Source: DATMXT01 sp035560415 (lineage in GTDB: Bacteria; Bacillota; Clostridia; Oscillospirales; Feifaniaceae). Taken from it: a stretch of 39,055 bases of DNA. Made by a program: the position numbers and the translations under genes. Shown piece after piece: positions 1-8,850 of the stretch. The notes under the pieces are model-generated. The model made no database searches. It was not told where the DNA came from and was given only the letters and a program-made list of their open reading frames with translations. The stretch is taken from the NCBI GenBank assembly GCA_035560415.1, contig DATMZG010000048.1:1-39055 (forward strand), given 5' to 3'. Each line of letters opens with the position of its first letter. Position 1 is the first letter of the stretch.

Positions 1-8
1 GAGAAAAT

Positions 9-79
9 CAGTCTGTCGATAAATGACTTTATCGACAGACTGAAAAAACGGCCCGCCGGAAACCCGGCGGGCGTTTTTT
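9..79 (+). terminator. Double stem-loop with intrinsic terminator of an upstream gene
   Basis: Two hairpins follow each other. The first is a perfect 15-bp stem (9-23 with 28-42) around a TGAC loop. The second is a 9-bp GC-rich stem, GCCCGCCGG (51-59) with CCGGCGGGC (64-72), followed by a six-T run at 74-79, the form of an intrinsic terminator on the + strand. The gene it ends lies outside the window. The first hairpin is flanked by A-rich sequence on its right and ATTTTC on the complementary strand, so it could also act weakly leftwards. Confidence 0.8.
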
Positions 80-165
80 ATTACGCTCTTGTCTCTTGTC
101 CATGGCACTATCCCATAGGCCGGCGCATAAAATACAGCGTAGACCATAATTACGGAGCTGATTGC

Positions 166-693
166 ATGGACAGAGCCTCCAACGTTATCAATCTCCCCTA
201 CCATATCCACCAGGCCTTTTCGGGCAGGTACTTCATCGGCCACACGCCGCTTGTCACGCTCGACGTCAATTTGCAGGCATGGGTGGCGCTCGTCAACCCG
301 GCCGACTCGAATGTGAATGTGTATTTGAGCACTTTCACCGTGTCGAATTACAACGACTTCCCGGTTCAGGCCATGGTGTGGCTGGCGGCGGCCCCCCGGT
401 TTGGGTACGAATCGCGCGACGTCGCCGTGACCAACCGGACCATTCTGCCCCACCCCAGCCCTTTGGCAAAAGTCGTGTACGCCACGAACAAAAAAAGCGC
501 CATTTCGGAGGGCACCAGCATTTACCCCCGGATTGTCGGCCCCTTTTCGACCGCCGTCAGCGACGACGACGGCAAAATTGTCCTCCCGCCGGACTGCGCC
601 GTCATCCTCTCGCTGACCCCGCTGGAGCAGCCGCGGGGTACGGCGGCGGCGGCCTTCGGCTGGTGGGAAGAGCAAAGGCGCCGCGGCAGGTAG
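166..693 (+). CDS. DUF6143-like protein of unknown function
   Basis: This encodes 175 residues with no signal peptide or membrane segment. The sequence reads as a small beta-rich protein: an N-terminal YFIGHTPLVTL stretch, then LVNPADSNVNVYLSTFTVSN, and a C-terminal acidic DDDGKIVLPPDCAVILSL strand pair. From memory this order of motifs resembles DUF6143, a family of about 170 residues found in Clostridia and Bacilli with no known function. The ATG at 166 is chosen because ACGGAG (152-157) sits a suitable distance upstream; a longer overlapping reading frame from 162 looks like a shadow. The gene stands alone, follows a terminator and converges on the small gene at 768-1136. No clear promoter was found in the 85 bases before it. 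The family assignment is from pattern memory and not a search. Confidence 0.7.
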   Translation: MDRASNVINLPYHIHQAFSGRYFIGHTPLVTLDVNLQAWVALVNPADSNVNVYLSTFTVSNYNDFPVQAMVWLAAAPRFGYESRDVAVTNRTILPHPSPLAKVVYATNKKSAISEGTSIYPRIVGPFSTAVSDDDGKIVLPPDCAVILSLTPLEQPRGTAAAAFGWWEEQRRRGR

Positions 694-721
694 GCACTCC
701 GGCAAAAGTGATATGGGCGAC

Positions 722-754
722 AAAAAGGCCATGCCCGCCTACGCGGGCATGGCC
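722..754 (-). terminator. Intrinsic terminator of the small gene at 768-1136
   Basis: A perfect 12-bp stem, GGCCATGCCCGC (727-738) with its complement (743-754), surrounds a CTAC loop. On the - strand the stem is followed by TTTTTG, so it terminates the gene at 768-1136. On the + strand only CTTGCTT follows, so it is at best a weak stop for the DUF6143-like gene. Confidence 0.8.
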
Positions 755-767
755 CTTGCTTCATGTC

Positions 768-1136
768 TTATGGATTTGCCGGTTCAAAGACGCCGAACTT
801 ATCGAGAATGTCATAATTCGATTTCCAATACGGAATGACAAACCCCGTCTTGCCGATTCTGTCCTGCGGCTTATCCGCGCCGCACTTCTCGTACCAGGCC
901 ACGACTTTGTCGTTGATTTCAACGCTCTCGTCAATATTGTTGTCCCGGAAGACCGCAATGGCGACGATGTACTCCAAAGCGTGTTTATTTTCGAGCAGAT
1001 AGACCTGAAATTTCTCATAGGGGAATTCGATACCGCCCTCAAAGCCCGCCCTGATTTTTTCAAAAAACTCGTGCGCCTCTTTTTCACAGTCCTCTTTGCT
1101 GCCGTAAAGCCAGGCAAAACACCGTGTCGTCGTCAT
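768..1136 (-). CDS. Small soluble hypothetical protein
   Basis: This encodes 122 residues that I do not assign to a family. The protein is rich in charged and aromatic residues (for example CFAWLYGSKEDCEKEAHEFF near the N-terminus and GFVIPYWKSNYDILDKFG near the C-terminus), with no signal peptide or membrane segment, so it is probably cytoplasmic. The alternation of an N-terminal strand, an acidic helix and further strands suggests a small alpha/beta domain. It is a real gene: it has a near-consensus sigma-A promoter (1172-1200), an AAAGGCGG ribosome binding site about ten bases before the ATG at 1136, and its own terminator at 722-754. It is therefore transcribed independently of the large gene immediately upstream on the same strand. 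Confidence 0.75.
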   Translation of the reverse strand: MTTTRCFAWLYGSKEDCEKEAHEFFEKIRAGFEGGIEFPYEKFQVYLLENKHALEYIVAIAVFRDNNIDESVEINDKVVAWYEKCGADKPQDRIGKTGFVIPYWKSNYDILDKFGVFEPANP

Positions 1137-1171
1137 TTTACAAAGCCCGCCTTTCTTTGAAGTTCACCGAT

Positions 1172-1200
1172 ATTCTATGCTCAGCTGTGGCCACTGTCAA
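1172..1200 (-). promoter_or_regulatory. Sigma-A promoter for the 768-1136 gene
   Basis: On the - strand TTGACA (1195-1200) is followed by exactly 17 bases and TAGAAT (1172-1177). This matches 11 of 12 consensus positions and lies about 35 bases before the start codon. It sits just past the stop codon of the 2525-residue gene. Confidence 0.85.
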
Positions 1201-1223
1201 GATGGCGGAAGGTCCCCGGCCGC

Positions 1224-4200
1224 TCAGTCTGCGTTGCAGGCAAGCCGGTATATGGTGACCTGCGTGACCTCCATGCCGTCGTCGTAAGTAATGACCATTG
1301 AGACGTCGGTCGAGGGGAGCGCGATGACACCTTCAACCGGTTCCACAGGGTCAAACCCACCGCCCGTGTCAATCTCATAGGTGTACTCCTCAGTATCGGG
1401 CACCTCAACCTGATAGTCCTCCCCGCCCTCCACGATGAGGGGGTCAATGACGGTCTCGCCGCCGTCGAAGCTGACGAGGAGGCGGAAGCCTTCTGCGCCT
1501 ACAAGCGTGACCTCGGAGCCCGCTTTCGGGAGGACGCGGGTGTTCGCGGCGTAAATCCCCTTGCCGACGTTCGCGTTGAGCCCGAAAATGCCGTAGCCCA
1601 TCTCGTCGCCCGCCGCGTCAATGACCTGCGTGCGCCCCGACACGAGCAGCGCCGGAATTAACGTCCCCTCCTGCCAGCAGGTGAGGGCCATGACCATGTA
1701 GTCGTCGTCGCCCTCCACATACGCTGCGCCCAAAACCTCAACGCCGTTGATGTGAATGGCGCCCGTCTCGCCGCGGTTTGACACCGCGACGCTGACATCC
1801 TCGTTGACCACATTGACGCCGGCCGGCAGGAAATGCAGAGCGACCGTGTCGCAGTCTTTGCCAATCCGGGCGGAATTCTCGGCGCCATCCTCCGTCTTTT
1901 CCGTCACCGTCACGGTGCTTTCGGCAGGGTTCTCAAAAACCGTCTCCAGAAAATAGACGTCGGTGTTGCCGTCGTCGTCGAGGACGGTGAGGTCCCCCGC
2001 AATTTCACAGTCAATCAAAAGAACCGTGTCATGGGCGCCGGCCGCAATGGTCAGGTTCCCGCCAAAAGTGCAGCCTCTGAACTCGAAGTAGACAGACTCC
2101 CCGGGCACGCCGTTGACAGAGACGTCCGCAGCGTAATTCTTGCTGTAATTCAGGCGGAAATTTTGTATGCCGACCGAGTACTCCGCAGCGCCCAAGACGG
2201 TGACAGGGCCGACCGCCTCGCTGAAGCTGTCGAGCAGCGCCGTAAAGGTCGAGGGAGTTGCGCGGGTGTACAGTAAGTTGTCCGGTTCCATTCCTTCCAG
2301 CCCGTAGCCCGTAATGGAACCCGGCGCCTTCTCAAGCCCCTCCTCAATGGCGGCGGCAAGGCCGTCCAACATCGCCATGGCCCCGCCGTAGGGCAGCTTG
2401 ACCCAGCCGTTGAGGTTATCTGCTTCGGCTTCGTCAATCACGCCGTTTTCAATGAGGAAGTTGATGGCCCGAATACCGTCGGCAGCGCCCGCGTTTTCGT
2501 AGTAGTCCGGCGCGTAGCAACTCGCGTAATCGTCCATTTCCGCTTCCTCGGACAGGCCGTAGTCGAGCGCGTAGGTGTTGTAGAGCTCAATTGCGAAGGT
2601 CTGGAAATCGATAAAGACATAGACCTGCCCCTCGCCCTCCAGGACGATGTGGGTGTCCCAGTCGCCCCTGTCGTCAAGCCAGCCGTAGACGTACACTGGG
2701 CCCACGGCTGAAAGCGTCCCGTTTACAATCAGGCCGCCGCCCACGTTGAGGGAGACATTTTCCTCGACAGTGAGCGTCACGTCCTCGCCTATTTCCACGT
2801 CTTTATCGAACATATAGGCGCTCTCGCTCTCCCCGTCCCTGACCGCGAGCGTGATGTCGTCGACAATGAGGATTCGATAAATGTCCGCGTCTTGCAGCGC
2901 ATCCTCGAGCTCTTGGAGCGTGGAGACGCTGCGCTCGCCGCCCTCCTCCTCGCCTGTGAGCCATACGACGTTGAAGGAATAGGAGTGGTCGCCGTCGCCC
3001 GGCTCCGGGTCGGTATAGGCCACATGCAGCAGCACTTGATAGGGGTCATGCAAGGCGGTATCCGGGACAAGCGCCCGGTCACCGGGGTCCGCGTCGTCGG
3101 GTGTCCAAACGATTTCGGACAGGGTCCCGTCTTGCAGCTCATACAGTGTAAAGGCATAATCGCCCAACATCGCCTGCGCCGTGAGCTGCTCGCCGAGGTA
3201 CACCCTGCCGTCCGGCGTGAGGCGGATGCCCTCGAAGCCGTTGATTATCACATTGTGCCAGGCATTCAGGCTGCCATAGATGACATCGGCGGTATCCGTT
3301 GCGTCTATTGCACCCGCGGAGTTGTGAACGCTGATTCCGATATGCTGGTCCGGGTCGTTCTCCTCGTCATAGAAGATGAAGAGCCGCTTGTCGCCGAGCT
3401 TGTGGTTTTGACTCAGGTCGTTCCATTTGCCGGTGAAGAGGGTGTACTTGCCTGTAAACTGGGTGGCGGCGACATCGGTCGCCCCCAAGAGCTCGACCAT
3501 GAGGGGCGCCTCCTCCTCCCCGCTGCCGGCGACGGTTCCCGTCACACGCAGCGTGTGGCCGCTCCAGCTGCGCAGGCTCAGCACGCGCTCAACATTTGGC
3601 GTCCAGCCCTCCGCGATGTCCAGCACCACGTCGTACGGACAGTCGTCGCCGGCGTTGAAGGCCATAAACTCGGTCGTGCAGCTCCCCGGGACCGACACGC
3701 CCGCCACGCCGCCGCTGAAGCCCAGCGTGGGCGACGAAGGGTAAACTTCCGGCTCATCCCACCAGATGCCGGCGGCGAAGTAGCCGCCCTCGAAAGTGCC
3801 GCCCTCGCCGTCGTAGTCCGCAAAGTCGAGCGCCGTGATGACGACCTCGTTTAAGGTGAAGCTGCCCTCGCTTGCCTCGCAGTCGGCCTGGACCCGCACG
3901 TCCTCCGTGAGAATACGGGCCCCATTCGGAATGTTCGAGAGGTTTATGCCCTCCAGATTGAGGTCTCCCGGCGTCACCCGCGTGAGGTTTACGGCAAAGC
4001 CCCCGGCGGCGCCGGAAAAATCGCAGGCGTCAAACCCGGCATTCACCCCGCAGTTCAGCGAGATGTCGAGCGCCTGAGCCTCCTCGCCGTTGTCGGTGAA
4101 GACGCAGCGCCTGAACTGCAACTCATTTCCCATGCTCCCGCCCTGTGTCATCGACACGGTGCCGGCAAAGGTCGCCCCCATGATTTCGGGGCTGTTGCCG

Positions 4201-7200
4201 ACAAAGACACTGCCTTCGCAGGCCGTGCGAAAGGCCTCAAACAGCGCCGATATCTCGGAATTGCCGTTCGGGTCATATGTGCTCTTTCCGAGCGTATTGC
4301 CGCCCTCAAAGCCAATGGCCAGCACCTCGGCCTCCAGTTCGCCGTCCCATGTGTAATAGGGGGTGACGCGGGAGCCCAGCGCAAAAGCCGAGGCCAGCTC
4401 CAAAAGTGCGTTTTCAAATGTTTCACCGTAGGTGACGCCGTCCCGGTAGTCCACGCGGGCGAGGATGCCGCCCGGATAGTAATTCTTCAGGGTGACGTCA
4501 AGCTTATTTGCGATTTCGGCAAAGGCTGTGACGACTTCGAACATGGTCACAGGCGTGTCCGACACCTCTTCCATCAGCTCGTTTTCAGCCACAAAGCCTT
4601 CCGCGTCGTCCGCGGGGGTGAAGTGTACCGCGTCCCCGCCGTACACAACGTACAGCATTTCGGCGAAATCGAGGCGGGTGGCCCTGTCAAACGCGCGGTA
4701 GAGGTCGCGCCAGAACACGGTTTTGCCGCCAAATGTAACTTCCAGCAGAAGCTCATTGGTGTCGGCCAGGCCCCACAGGAAGGTCTCGTCGCTGCCCTCG
4801 TCGTAATGGAGGGTGACGTCCTCGAGCTCATCCAGATATTCGTCGCCGTGTTCGTCCCGCATTCTCCTGCAGAGCGTGAAGTCGTAGTCGTCCCCGGTCA
4901 GGTCTCCCTCGCCCAGCCGGATGGCGGCGGTGTCGAAGTCGCCGACGACGGCGGGAGCTATCCAGGCCCCGCCCGGCGCGAACCTGACCGCGGCTTCGCT
5001 GTCGGCGTTCAAATTTGCGTAGAGAGCCGTCAGCCCTGAGATGTCGACATTCCCGTGGAGATTCACTTCCAGCGTGTTTTCGCCCAAAGCGTCCCCGACG
5101 GTTCCGATTGCGACAATTTCATACGGGTCATCGCGGACGTCGTCGGCAATGGCAAGGCTCCCGCCGTTTTCAAACGTCCCGCCGAGGTCCAGCGTGACGG
5201 CGCCCCGGATGTTGTCCCACATGTGGAAGTTCGAAATGTCCCTGCCGCCCGCTGTGACGGTTTCGGTATAGGTGCCGGCGTGGAAGGACTCGGTGACACC
5301 CTCCTCCGAGGCGTCGAGCTGATATTTGCCCTCAAAAAATCCTTCGTAATGCCCGCCAAGGTCCGCCGCCCCGTAGAACGTCACGCCGTTTAGCGTGAAT
5401 GACCCGCCCGGAACAAAGCAGGACGCGTGGAAAGTGGTCCCCTCGGCGAGGGCCGCAACGCCGTCCGTCGCAAAGAGGTTTAAAATGACTTCGCGCGCGT
5501 TGTCAGTGACGTTGTAGACAGGGTCTCCGTCCATAAGCTCAGGCTTTGCGAAGACCTGACAGGCCTTGCCCTCCACCATGTCAAGCTCGCAGCCCACGAG
5601 GTTGACCCAGTACCGCTCGCCGCTGTTGACGACGACAAGGCCCTTCTCAAACGAGCAGCCCTCAAACACGATGTTTTCGGTCGAATGCCCGGATTCGGTG
5701 TCCCAGACGACGGTCACGGCCTCACGGAATGTCCTGTAGGTGATGACCTGCTCCTGCGGGCCGGCGTTGACCGTGAAGGTCGCCGCCTCGCCCACCTCGA
5801 TGTTGCCGAGCGCCTGCATAAACGCGTCGCACAGCAGCCCAAACTCGCTGCCCGAGCCGTAGTCATAGGTGCCGACCGGGTCGCCGGCATCTTTCCCGAC
5901 GAGGGCGACTTCTGCGGGCATGGGTGGATCATTGACCGTATCCCAAAGCTGAGCCAGAATCTCGAGGATTTCGCTGTAATCAAGGCTTCTGAACGGCTCG
6001 ATATAAGTGTTTTCGTCCCCGCCGTATGTCCGTTCAAGGAAGTCCCGGTCGCTCATGTTGGCCAGAATAAAGGCGACCTCCTGCGCAGACTCGCCGTCGA
6101 GAATGTTCCAGTCGGCATAGCCGGTGTATTCGCCGGCGTCCCCGTCGATATAGCCCTCATAGTCCGTAAGCATTGGGGCCAGCGTCTTTGCGAGATAGGC
6201 GAGCGTTGTATCGTAGTGGTAGAAGATGTTGCCTTCGCCATGGATTTCCGTATTGCCGTAATCGCCAAACCGCAGCTCGCCGTACACCTCAATGACGCCG
6301 TCCGCAGTGTCGAGCACCGCGCCGCCGCTGATGAAAATGCGGCCCGGATTGCCGTTTTCATTTGCGGCCACAACCGTTCCCTCGTTGTCGAGCGTGCCGC
6401 CGGACTCGACATCCAGCTGTGCGCCGACGAGCGTCAGCGTCGCGCCGTCGGCGACCGTAAGCCTCCGGCCGCCCGGCACGCTCACGCTCTTGGTCAACAG
6501 GGTGTTTGCCAAAACGGTCATGTCAAAGCCGAGCCGGACGTTGTCGCAGCTCTCGTCATTCAGAAGGGCATTGAATTCGTCCATGCCGTTTGCCACGCGG
6601 GACGAGGGGAGGATGACGCCGTCCCCGTAGACGCTGTAGCCGGGGGTTGTGCCGGCGACCGGCATGGCGTCTTCGCCGCCCCAAGCGAGAACGCCGCCGA
6701 TTTCAACGGCGCCGCCGCCCGGCACCCCGAGCTCCCCGTGATTTTTCAGCATTCCGCCGGGCTTGACGTCGACGGTTCCGTTGACAATCATGACTGCCTG
6801 CGGCTCCCCGCCGTTGTTGTAGAATTTCCCGAGAATGTCAATCTCACTGTCTGTGCCGACAGTCACCGTCCCCTGATTTTCCACCCAGCCGACGATGCGC
6901 GCGTTTGCGCCAAAGGTCAGCGTCACGCCGCCCAAGACCCGCAGGTTGCAGTCTTTCGGCACGACGAGTTCCTTTGTGAGTTCCAAATTGGCGGGAATTT
7001 CAATGCCACCCGCAACAATCAGGACGTCGTACGCCGGGTTCGCCAGGCCCGACAGCATCTCCCCGTGCGAGAAGACCCGAATGGCGGCTTTGACCAACGC
7101 CTGCGTGCCATCGCCCGTGAGCAAGCCGGCGCCTGTGCCGTCCGAGACAAGCGTCACGCCGCCCGCACCCGCAATCACGCCGTCGTTTTCAAGCTCCGAG

Positions 7201-8801
7201 CCGACAGCCACCTCGAGTCCGGCGGACTCGTCCACTGTGATTAAACCGTCATCGCCATTATAGAGATATCCGGCGCTCCCGTCCGAGGCGCCGACATATA
7301 AGAACCCGTAATCGTGAATGGTACCGTTGTTCGCGAGCCCCCGCTCGCCGTCCCCGCGCACCTCGAGGGTTCCGCTCTGCATGACGACAAGCTCCCCCTC
7401 CTCCGGGATATTGAAGGCGTTGTGCATCTCGAGCTTTCCGTAGACGTTGACCTTGCCGGCCGCCGCCAGATTCAACGGCAGGAAAGTGCACAGGCGTGTG
7501 TCAAAAGGCACATCAAAGCTGCCAAGCGTCAGGGCGTCGTCGCCCGCGAACTCAATGCTGCCGCCGTCATACCCGGCAAGCGCCGCGTGCAGCGCGGCCC
7601 CGGTCTGCACCTGCGCCGCCCCGTAGAGCCAGCCGTTATTTGAATGGTTGTCAATGACCACATCGCCGCCGATGGCGGCAGGAATGACCGTGATATGCCC
7701 CGCGCCGTCGTCGGCGTACAGCTCGATGGACTGGAGCTCGCGCCAGTTGTCAATGCACAGAGTGCCGGCAATGCTGCCGCCCTCGTTTCTGATTCTGCCG
7801 TGGTTTGTGACGGCGCCGCCGCCGGAAAGTACGCAGCCCTGGCCGATGACAAGCTCATTTTCGTTAAATAGCTCGCCGCCCTCGGCGACAGTCAGGCCGT
7901 AGCCCAGCACCTCAACCCTGCCGGCGTTGTTATAGGCGCCCGTGACCTCATCGGTATAACCGCCGGGAATTTCAATGCGCCCGGAGCAGAGCAATGCTCC
8001 GATGCCGCCGTCACCGTTTCCGGTGACAAGGCCGCCCTCGCCCCCGTCGTAGTTCTCCCCGACATCAGTTCCGGCCGGGAAAAGGCGCAAAGTCCCCTCC
8101 ACATCGACCGTTCCGCCGTTTAGGGTGAGTGTGGAGGCCCCCGTCCGGCAGACATTTTCTTCCTCATCGAGAAAAGTATGGCTGCCCGACACGGCGACAA
8201 GGGCGGTTGGGGAGATGACCAGCGTGCCGCAGACCGCAAGGCGGGCGCCGCCGTTCAGTTCAAGCCGGTAGTCCTCCGGCACTATCAGCGTGACATCGCG
8301 GGAGACCGTGACGGCTTTATCGAAGCGGATAATTTTCTCAGGGTCCGCCGTGTTAAGCGTGATATCCTTGGCGAGAAACAGGTTGTCGCAACCCCCGTCC
8401 TCCAGCGCCGCGGCGAGCTCCTCCATCGTGGAGACGACGGTTGCGGCATCGTGGCCTCCCTGAGGCCGAAATCCGTCCCCTGTGCCCGCGAGGGCAAAAG
8501 TTTTCAGGACGTCAATGCCGCCGGAGGACTCGCCTCCGGTGTAGCTCCAGACGCCGCCCCCGACCGATGTGACGGCGCCGACCTCAGTCATCCGACCGGT
8601 CTCGTCGTAGGTGGCGGCATAGAGCTGCCCTGTGGGCTCGCCGTCGTCCCCGACCATGCGCCCTTCGACGGCATACCGGCCGTCCGGCGTCTCTTTGACA
8701 GATTCAATTCGCGGTGTGAGGCCCGCCGCCTGCACCGTCAGGGATAACGCCAGGCAGAGCGCCAGGCAAAAACGCGAAGTTTTTTTCGCCGAGAACATCA
8801 T
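1224..8801 (-). CDS. Giant secreted acidic protein (2525 aa) with threefold internal modules, probable beta-helix surface protein
   Basis: This encodes a 2525-residue exported protein. Residues 1-26 form a signal peptide: a KK-R start, the hydrophobic FCLALCLALSL, and an AAG-type cleavage site. The rest is strongly acidic and built of short beta-strand rungs such as LTLNGGTVDVEGTLRLF, typical of parallel beta-helix or pectin-lyase-like folds. A recurring start motif (S-T-M/L-x-E-L followed by CDN-L-x-x-D-I-T-L) occurs near residues 124, 737 and 1957. Helical stretches and F-x-x-C-x-F rungs also recur three times. No SLH, LPXTG or transmembrane anchor is visible, so the protein is either released or held by partners. 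Two ATG codons adjoin; GAGG sits seven bases before the second (8798), which may be the true start. It follows the InlB-repeat gene by 49 bases and is probably the last gene of the riboswitch-led operon. A function in adhesion is inferred and no catalytic motif was recognised. Confidence 0.85.
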   Translation of the reverse strand: MMFSAKKTSRFCLALCLALSLTVQAAGLTPRIESVKETPDGRYAVEGRMVGDDGEPTGQLYAATYDETGRMTEVGAVTSVGGGVWSYTGGESSGGIDVLKTFALAGTGDGFRPQGGHDAATVVSTMEELAAALEDGGCDNLFLAKDITLNTADPEKIIRFDKAVTVSRDVTLIVPEDYRLELNGGARLAVCGTLVISPTALVAVSGSHTFLDEEENVCRTGASTLTLNGGTVDVEGTLRLFPAGTDVGENYDGGEGGLVTGNGDGGIGALLCSGRIEIPGGYTDEVTGAYNNAGRVEVLGYGLTVAEGGELFNENELVIGQGCVLSGGGAVTNHGRIRNEGGSIAGTLCIDNWRELQSIELYADDGAGHITVIPAAIGGDVVIDNHSNNGWLYGAAQVQTGAALHAALAGYDGGSIEFAGDDALTLGSFDVPFDTRLCTFLPLNLAAAGKVNVYGKLEMHNAFNIPEEGELVVMQSGTLEVRGDGERGLANNGTIHDYGFLYVGASDGSAGYLYNGDDGLITVDESAGLEVAVGSELENDGVIAGAGGVTLVSDGTGAGLLTGDGTQALVKAAIRVFSHGEMLSGLANPAYDVLIVAGGIEIPANLELTKELVVPKDCNLRVLGGVTLTFGANARIVGWVENQGTVTVGTDSEIDILGKFYNNGGEPQAVMIVNGTVDVKPGGMLKNHGELGVPGGGAVEIGGVLAWGGEDAMPVAGTTPGYSVYGDGVILPSSRVANGMDEFNALLNDESCDNVRLGFDMTVLANTLLTKSVSVPGGRRLTVADGATLTLVGAQLDVESGGTLDNEGTVVAANENGNPGRIFISGGAVLDTADGVIEVYGELRFGDYGNTEIHGEGNIFYHYDTTLAYLAKTLAPMLTDYEGYIDGDAGEYTGYADWNILDGESAQEVAFILANMSDRDFLERTYGGDENTYIEPFRSLDYSEILEILAQLWDTVNDPPMPAEVALVGKDAGDPVGTYDYGSGSEFGLLCDAFMQALGNIEVGEAATFTVNAGPQEQVITYRTFREAVTVVWDTESGHSTENIVFEGCSFEKGLVVVNSGERYWVNLVGCELDMVEGKACQVFAKPELMDGDPVYNVTDNAREVILNLFATDGVAALAEGTTFHASCFVPGGSFTLNGVTFYGAADLGGHYEGFFEGKYQLDASEEGVTESFHAGTYTETVTAGGRDISNFHMWDNIRGAVTLDLGGTFENGGSLAIADDVRDDPYEIVAIGTVGDALGENTLEVNLHGNVDISGLTALYANLNADSEAAVRFAPGGAWIAPAVVGDFDTAAIRLGEGDLTGDDYDFTLCRRMRDEHGDEYLDELEDVTLHYDEGSDETFLWGLADTNELLLEVTFGGKTVFWRDLYRAFDRATRLDFAEMLYVVYGGDAVHFTPADDAEGFVAENELMEEVSDTPVTMFEVVTAFAEIANKLDVTLKNYYPGGILARVDYRDGVTYGETFENALLELASAFALGSRVTPYYTWDGELEAEVLAIGFEGGNTLGKSTYDPNGNSEISALFEAFRTACEGSVFVGNSPEIMGATFAGTVSMTQGGSMGNELQFRRCVFTDNGEEAQALDISLNCGVNAGFDACDFSGAAGGFAVNLTRVTPGDLNLEGINLSNIPNGARILTEDVRVQADCEASEGSFTLNEVVITALDFADYDGEGGTFEGGYFAAGIWWDEPEVYPSSPTLGFSGGVAGVSVPGSCTTEFMAFNAGDDCPYDVVLDIAEGWTPNVERVLSLRSWSGHTLRVTGTVAGSGEEEAPLMVELLGATDVAATQFTGKYTLFTGKWNDLSQNHKLGDKRLFIFYDEENDPDQHIGISVHNSAGAIDATDTADVIYGSLNAWHNVIINGFEGIRLTPDGRVYLGEQLTAQAMLGDYAFTLYELQDGTLSEIVWTPDDADPGDRALVPDTALHDPYQVLLHVAYTDPEPGDGDHSYSFNVVWLTGEEEGGERSVSTLQELEDALQDADIYRILIVDDITLAVRDGESESAYMFDKDVEIGEDVTLTVEENVSLNVGGGLIVNGTLSAVGPVYVYGWLDDRGDWDTHIVLEGEGQVYVFIDFQTFAIELYNTYALDYGLSEEAEMDDYASCYAPDYYENAGAADGIRAINFLIENGVIDEAEADNLNGWVKLPYGGAMAMLDGLAAAIEEGLEKAPGSITGYGLEGMEPDNLLYTRATPSTFTALLDSFSEAVGPVTVLGAAEYSVGIQNFRLNYSKNYAADVSVNGVPGESVYFEFRGCTFGGNLTIAAGAHDTVLLIDCEIAGDLTVLDDDGNTDVYFLETVFENPAESTVTVTEKTEDGAENSARIGKDCDTVALHFLPAGVNVVNEDVSVAVSNRGETGAIHINGVEVLGAAYVEGDDDYMVMALTCWQEGTLIPALLVSGRTQVIDAAGDEMGYGIFGLNANVGKGIYAANTRVLPKAGSEVTLVGAEGFRLLVSFDGGETVIDPLIVEGGEDYQVEVPDTEEYTYEIDTGGGFDPVEPVEGVIALPSTDVSMVITYDDGMEVTQVTIYRLACNAD

Positions 8802-8850
8802 ACAGCCTCTTTCTCTTTTAACAAAATTGACGGTACAGGTTTCTTAATAA

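Noticed and set aside
1201..1223. Intrinsic terminator after the 2525-residue gene
   Set aside because: Only a weak GCGG/CCGC pairing without a T-run is present after the stop codon, so no terminator could be supported.
5685..7244. A 519-codon open frame on the + strand
   Set aside because: It lies opposite the 2525-residue gene, has no ribosome binding site or protein-like composition, and results from high GC in the opposite strand's third positions.
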